Below are positions 58,997 to 64,000 of a DNA stretch of 64,000 bases, piece by piece (the first letter of the stretch is position 1; each line of letters starts with the position of its first letter). The notes under the pieces are model-generated. The model saw only the letters and a program-made list of their open reading frames with translations. It was not told the origin of the DNA and ran no database searches. Where the stretch lies: positions 1,178,001 to 1,242,000 of the forward strand of contig JACGZH010000001.1 in the NCBI GenBank assembly GCA_014706385.1, read 5' to 3'. The DNA comes from Phaffia rhodozyma (Eukaryota > Basidiomycota > Tremellomycetes > Cystofilobasidiales > Mrakiaceae). The position numbers and the translations under genes are program-made.

Positions 58997-61900
58997 ATGG
59001 CCTCGTCCTCGTCCAACCTCATATATCATCCCTGGACACCTGGTTCGACCGCATCCTCGTCATCTACCACAATCGAGGATCCGAAATCATCCCCTTACGG
59101 GCAGAGCATCGCCAGCCGAAGCTCGGCTCAGCTTTCCATACAACCAACCGCCCTCTCTCCCACTGGCTCCTCATCCTCTCACCCCGGCCATATCCAGATT
59201 TCTCTGCCTCCGAACCAACCAAACACTCTGGCCCTCAAGACGGCACAGCTCTCGGCCAACATTCAGAACGGCAACACTTCTATCTTTCAAATCGCCAGGC
59301 ACATCAAACATCGCTTGCTCACCCTCAGAGGCTTCAGTCCCTACCTTGACTACAATCCCTCGCCCGACCTTGGGTTTTCAGAAGGCGAGATCAACCCAAC
59401 TGTAGTCGAACATGTCTGGTGGTCTCTCCGGACAGGCTCTTCCTTTGTCTTTCTAGTCAACAGAGTCGGCCAGACCGGCGTTTGGGCAGATAGTCTGAAA
59501 AAGATGAGGGCTGACGGTAGCTCACATTGGGTAAACATCGAGGGCGAAGATATCAAGTGGGACATGGCCGCTGGTGAAAAAGCATTGAATTGGATGGTTG
59601 TCCAAATGGGTGAGTTTATGTGGTTCTCTACTTGGCCGATTTATTCGACTGACCTTCGTCTTCCTTATTTCCCATCTTGATCATCTTGTGTATCATTTTC
59701 TTCTCTCGTTTAGGCGACCCAAAGAAGAAATTACTTTGCCAGAAGCCTCTTTACAAGACCCTCTCGTTCTTGATGCAGCTTAAGGATGTCGGAGGTTGGC
59801 CAAACGATGAATTATGGAGTATCACCGATCTGTACAAACCAAATACAAATTCATTCGTCAAAGTTAGTCGTTCTCCTCCTGTTTTGCATATCTTTCTCTC
59901 TTCTCTCCAGATCGTCATATCCTTCACATAACTTGCTGACATCTCTTATCCTTTCAAAAACAAAGATCCTTCACACCGCCACACTGTTGCTCGACAAACT
60001 ACCCGCTACTCAATCGCCCACCGACGAATCGTTTTCCCCTGTAAACGACGTCGGGTCATCCAATCCGTTCGGCTACCAGTCGTCCAGTCAGACCCCCATC
60101 CCGACTCCAGGTGCTTCCACAGGCTACAACGCGTTTGACTCTCTGGGACCCAAACCGCTGTATCCCAATACGCCTGGGAGTGCCTCTAATGGATTCTTCA
60201 CTGGCATCCATGCCATTCCTGGAGCGATCACCCCGGGAGGAGCAGCCCTGATGGGAGGGATGGGATCGGCCAGTCAGTTGGGAAGCAGTCCGTTGAGCAT
60301 AGGCGAAGCTGAAAACTTGGTCAAAGAACTGGTCGAGACAGAGAGAAAATACGTCCAAGAGCTGGAAGTCTTGCACGTTCGTTCTGTCTTTTTTCTTTTG
60401 CTCTATTTATGCTCCTCTTTCCATCATGGTACCCCAGCTAACAAAACGCACTACGAAATCGACGAAATAGCAATATTCCGAATCTCTCCTGGCAAACGAT
60501 ATGATCTCGCTCGACACGGCACACCATATATTCTCTAACCTGCACGTCTTGCTCGACTTTCAGCGAAAGTTTCAGATTTCTCTCGAAACAGAGGCCGAAA
60601 AGGCAGACGGTTCAAACTGGCGCATGGGCGACTGGGGTAAACCTTTCATCAAACATGTTCGTGCTTTCCCAATCCAATTCTCATTCTCATTGTTTTTCAT
60701 ACGCGCGTCAGAACATTTAAACCTTGACTCATACTGATCACCTCACTGGAGGTATTTCCTCTGAACCACTCTCTCTTCGTTGCAAAATAGGAACGCGAAT
60801 TCGAATGTTACGGCCCGTTCTGCGCAAATTACACGGAGGCCCTCGAGATGGTCCAGACGCACATGCCACAGCTGTCGTCTCGGTCGGATCTTATTCTCGA
60901 ACCAACGAGGGAAGTTCAAGCGTTCTTGATTAAACCGATCCAGCGTATCACGAAGTACCCTTTGTTGCTTTCGGTGCGTTGGCCTTCTTCCTTTTCATTC
61001 TCTCTTTGTACATAATTGATCCACATCTCTTGAGACTTGGACAGCTGACATGTTTCATGATCTCACTTCCTCTCCTTATTCTTCTTTTTGAAAACTACAC
61101 ATGCGCTCTCTCTTTGTCTTGATCAGTCCTTGGTGAAAGCGTCTTCGCCCTCGGACAATATTCACCATCAGTCCCTTCTACTTGGTGTCGAGGCTGTCAA
61201 GCGGATTACCGAGAAAGTGAACGAAACCCGAAGAGCCAAAGAAAACGAGGAGACAAAAATTGAACTTATGAAACGAGTTTCGGATTGGAAAGATCACGAT
61301 CCGCTCTTGTTTGGAGATCTTGTCATTGACGAACATCTCATCGCTACAAAAGGCGGATCCGATAGAGACTATCATGTGTTTTTGTTTGAGAAGATGTTGC
61401 TGTGTTGCAAGGATGTGAGTCTTCTTTTGATAGTGTTTGGTTCGTTCGATCGATACTGATCCCTCAGATGTTCCTCTTTATATGTGTGATCATCTATAGG
61501 GAGGAGACAAAGTGCTCAAAAAGGTTTGTTCATCCATTTGCTCTTCGTACCCTGGACTTCAAGTACTCATATTTATTCCACTCAATCTCTACTTCATCTT
61601 CACAGGGTCAGAAACTGTTGAGATCCAAGACCGGCTCGAATGGATTTAACAAGAATGCTGAGCGTTCGCAGTATTTCGTTAAAGGTCGAATCTACTGTAA
61701 CAACTTGACACACACAGAGATTGTCACCAGGAAGGATGGTGGACTAGGTCTCCAAGTATATTGGCGTAGTCAAGAAGCTCCGGACACGAGTGCTTCGTTT
61801 GTACTTCACATGAAGAACGACGAATCGCTTCGGAAGTGGGATAGTCAGGTCAAACGACTGATTCAACAGGAACGCCGGTTGATTAGGCAGGCCGCCGCCA

Positions 61901-63531
61901 ACCGGGCTAATCATCATTCCCACCACAGTCAGCAATCTGCTGGGTCATCCTTCCAGCCGCATCATCGGTCCACTCCATCCTTCACAACCGATGCATTCTC
62001 CCCCCGTTCGGTCCACAACGATCATGACGAGACTGATCACTCCGCTGGAGGTTGGGAAACAGATGGGGAGTCCGTCATTTCCGGCGTGCCCAGACCGCGC
62101 AGAGGGTCGGAAGCTCAATCCCAGATTGGAAGCTCTCGTCGGCCGACCACATCCTCTAGGGACAATTCATCCGATGTTACACAGACACTATCGGGCCGAG
62201 GCCGAGCGCGAACAGAAGAGTTCCGAGGTAACTTGGTCCATGACTGGAGGACGGAACAGCAACAGATGCAACTCCAGCAGCAGTTGCAATCACAAATGCA
62301 AATGCACCAACAGCCCGTCCCTGCAATGCCTTCTTTTCCTAGAAACGTTTCGATGCCTTCGAGCACATCATCGATTCAACCGGATCCTTCATGGAATAAT
62401 GTAATTCCTACTGGTGGAACAGGCGGTGGTCTGTCCAAAAGCTCTCGGACTCAGATGTCTTTGTCCAACACCCGTCGTCATCATGCCGAAGATCTACCCG
62501 CCGGCCCACCATCAACTTTCAACAATGGACCAACTGTTGTTCGAAACGGCGTACAGGCCCTTTCTCGTCAGCCCAACTCGGCAGGTTTAGTCGAACATCG
62601 AAACCATCCTCAGTCGATGGCGCCGAACCCGTCCAGGCCGGTGGTTCCTTATCGAAATCGATCAGCTTCGAGCCCCATGGCGTATCAGGCCCAGCAGCAA
62701 CAGCAACGTCAACAACAGAAGGACTTGGCTCATCCCCCTATGCCGTCGTCGTCGCCCCCGACCACAATGACACCCCAAGAGTCCTCAATCTCATCTACCG
62801 AGGCGCTGGTTGAACAATTAGTCATAGGACCGACGAACTCGTCCAAGTCATCTCTGGCCAACTCAGGAAGAGAAGTCGACAAGCGAGCGAGCGGAGAGAG
62901 TACGTCGACTTCGATCTCAGACGAAAGTCAATCGTCCCCGGCGACACCTTTTGGAAGCAGCGGGCCCAGGCGAAACATTCCGGTGAGGATGGGTAGCGAG
63001 GATTCAAACACTCAGATGACATCTTTGAAGAATCTTACTGGTCCGACAACGATGATGCGGATTCATTTCGAGGATGATGTGCTCATGATTAACGTACCCG
63101 TAGATAGTGAGATAGAGAGCTTAAAAACGAGAGTGTTCAAAAAGAGTTAGTCGAAAAAAATCACCTCACTGCTCTTCTCTGTTGCTCTTGTTGTTGGGTA
63201 CATGGTTTGTTGACTTCTTTCCTTGCCTTATGTGACAAATTTGATTCCAGTCGCTCGGGGGCGGCCTGAATATAACAGCAAACGACTTCAGATGAAGTAC
63301 CGAGACTTGGATGAAGACCTTGTTCTGTTGAAGTTAGTCCCTCTTACATACTTCTTTTCTTCTCTTTTCTTTTGGGATCTTGTTCAATAACAAGTATTCT
63401 CGTTCGCATCTTCACTCTTTTCTGCTACAAATAGAACACAAGAGGACTGGGAAGTGTGTATGGCAGACCTTGATTCACAACAGATCGAGCTGGAAGCGAC
63501 CTTACTTGATCCTCTTTCCGGTCGAGCTTGA
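58997..63531 (+). CDS. CDC24: CDC24, guanine nucleotide exchange factor for Cdc42
   Basis: Rho-GEF that activates Cdc42 at sites of polar growth. It starts at 58997 in a Ser-rich leader. A Cdc24 calponin-like domain follows (IARHIKHRLLTLRGFSPYL, then VVEHVWWSLRTGSSFVFLVN). The DH domain opens with AENLVKELVETERKYVQELE and continues DTAHHIFSNLHVLLDFQRKF and FLIKPIQRITKYPLLL. The PH domain spans about 61300-61870 (DYHVFLFEKMLLCCKD ... SFVLHMKNDESLRKWDSQV). A long Ser/Gln-rich region ends in a C-terminal PB1 domain (MMRIHFEDDVLMINVPVDSE, KMKYRDLDEDLVLL-like, TQEDWEVCMADLDSQQ) that would bind the scaffold Bem1. The stop is TGA 63529-63531. Two introns in the DH region start with GTTCGT (60377, 60657). 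Confidence 0.93.
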
Positions 63532-64000
63532 TGTCGCTACCTCGTCATTTCCTTTGTCTAAATATTCATTTTATAGTCGTCAACTGCGTCCATCTTACAC
63601 ACAGCCCTCCCTCCCTCGTTCTTTTACATCGTACGTCAATTCAAGCTACGACATACCTCGGTCACCTCTTCGGTGTCTTCTTAACTTCTTCTTTTACGCC
63701 ACGCCTTGTCTATTCTTGGATTGCATTCCTCCTTCCCCGTTCATCTCCAGCATCCACTCGACCGCTCGTCATTGCCCATACCCTTGCACCCTCTTGTAGT
63801 TTTAACATGCGCCTTTATTCTCTCTCTCTCTTTTTTGGGCTTCACTATCCTTGAGCTCCCCCACCTCTCGCATCTTTCTTCTCTTTTTCTTCCTCCACCT
63901 TCTTCTGGTAGTTTATAATCCATTTTCATTCACTCGTCCTCCACTCACTGCCTGTTTTTGGTCCGCATCATTCATCATCTGTTTTCGCTCTCACCTTTTC
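63532..64000. other. 3' flank of CDC24 to the window end
   Basis: 469 bp of pyrimidine-rich sequence. Frames here are T/C-driven. It may include the promoter of the next gene, which is not in the window. Confidence 0.45.

Overview
The window reads as intron-rich nuclear DNA of a basidiomycetous yeast. Almost every gene is split by short introns of about 50 to 210 nt. Arginine is often CGA and glycine often GGA in the highly expressed genes. The gene set (fused URA2 with a dead dihydroorotase domain, P-type H+-ATPase, Red1-like zinc-finger protein, Cdc24, SAM50) is fungal. The style fits a tremellomycete yeast such as Phaffia or a relative in the Cystofilobasidiales; that placement is inference, because no rRNA or other marker is present. 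I see no rRNA, tRNA, CRISPR, transposon or virus-like element.

Layout, left to right: a divergent histone pair H2B (-) / H2A (+) sharing a promoter with three GACGCGTC palindromes (0.35-2.05 kb); a two-span membrane protein (-) and a mitochondrial GGQ peptidyl-tRNA hydrolase (+) diverging from a CACGTG site (2.4-5.4 kb); squalene epoxidase ERG1 (-) (6.2-8.3 kb); mitoribosomal mS41 (+) (9.3-10.2 kb); a secreted protein with two ricin-B-type lectin domains (-) (11-12.2 kb); a DOPA-dioxygenase-like enzyme (+) (13.5-14.7 kb); the large URA2 polyprotein (-) (15-22.6 kb).

The 23.6-30.1 kb stretch looks metabolic and accessory: a cytochrome P450 (+), a small four-span membrane protein (-), and a gene (+) fusing a complete type III polyketide synthase to a membrane-embedded SAM methyltransferase-like domain. 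A flavocytochrome b2-type L-lactate dehydrogenase (-) follows at 30.5-33.5 kb. The PKS-methyltransferase fusion is the most unusual gene in the window; the P450 beside it could act on its product, which is inference from adjacency.

The rest is mainly housekeeping and signalling: plasma membrane H+-ATPase PMA1 (-) (34-37.6 kb), a Q-rich single-span protein (+), SAM50 (-), a Red1/ZFC3H1-like RNA-elimination scaffold (+) (44-48.8 kb), an arrestin-like gene (+), a Zn2Cys6 regulator (+), a BLUF-domain protein (+) whose flavin-side tyrosine appears to be phenylalanine (54.2-55.2 kb), a zeta-crystallin-type quinone reductase (-), and the Cdc42 exchange factor CDC24 (+) (59-63.5 kb).

Splicing has a local peculiarity: several introns with strongly supported boundaries begin with GTTCGT instead of GTAAGT or GTGAGT. 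Exon coordinates below were read by eye from frame, phase and GT-AG signals. Where I give exon sums they keep the frame; elsewhere internal boundaries are approximate.
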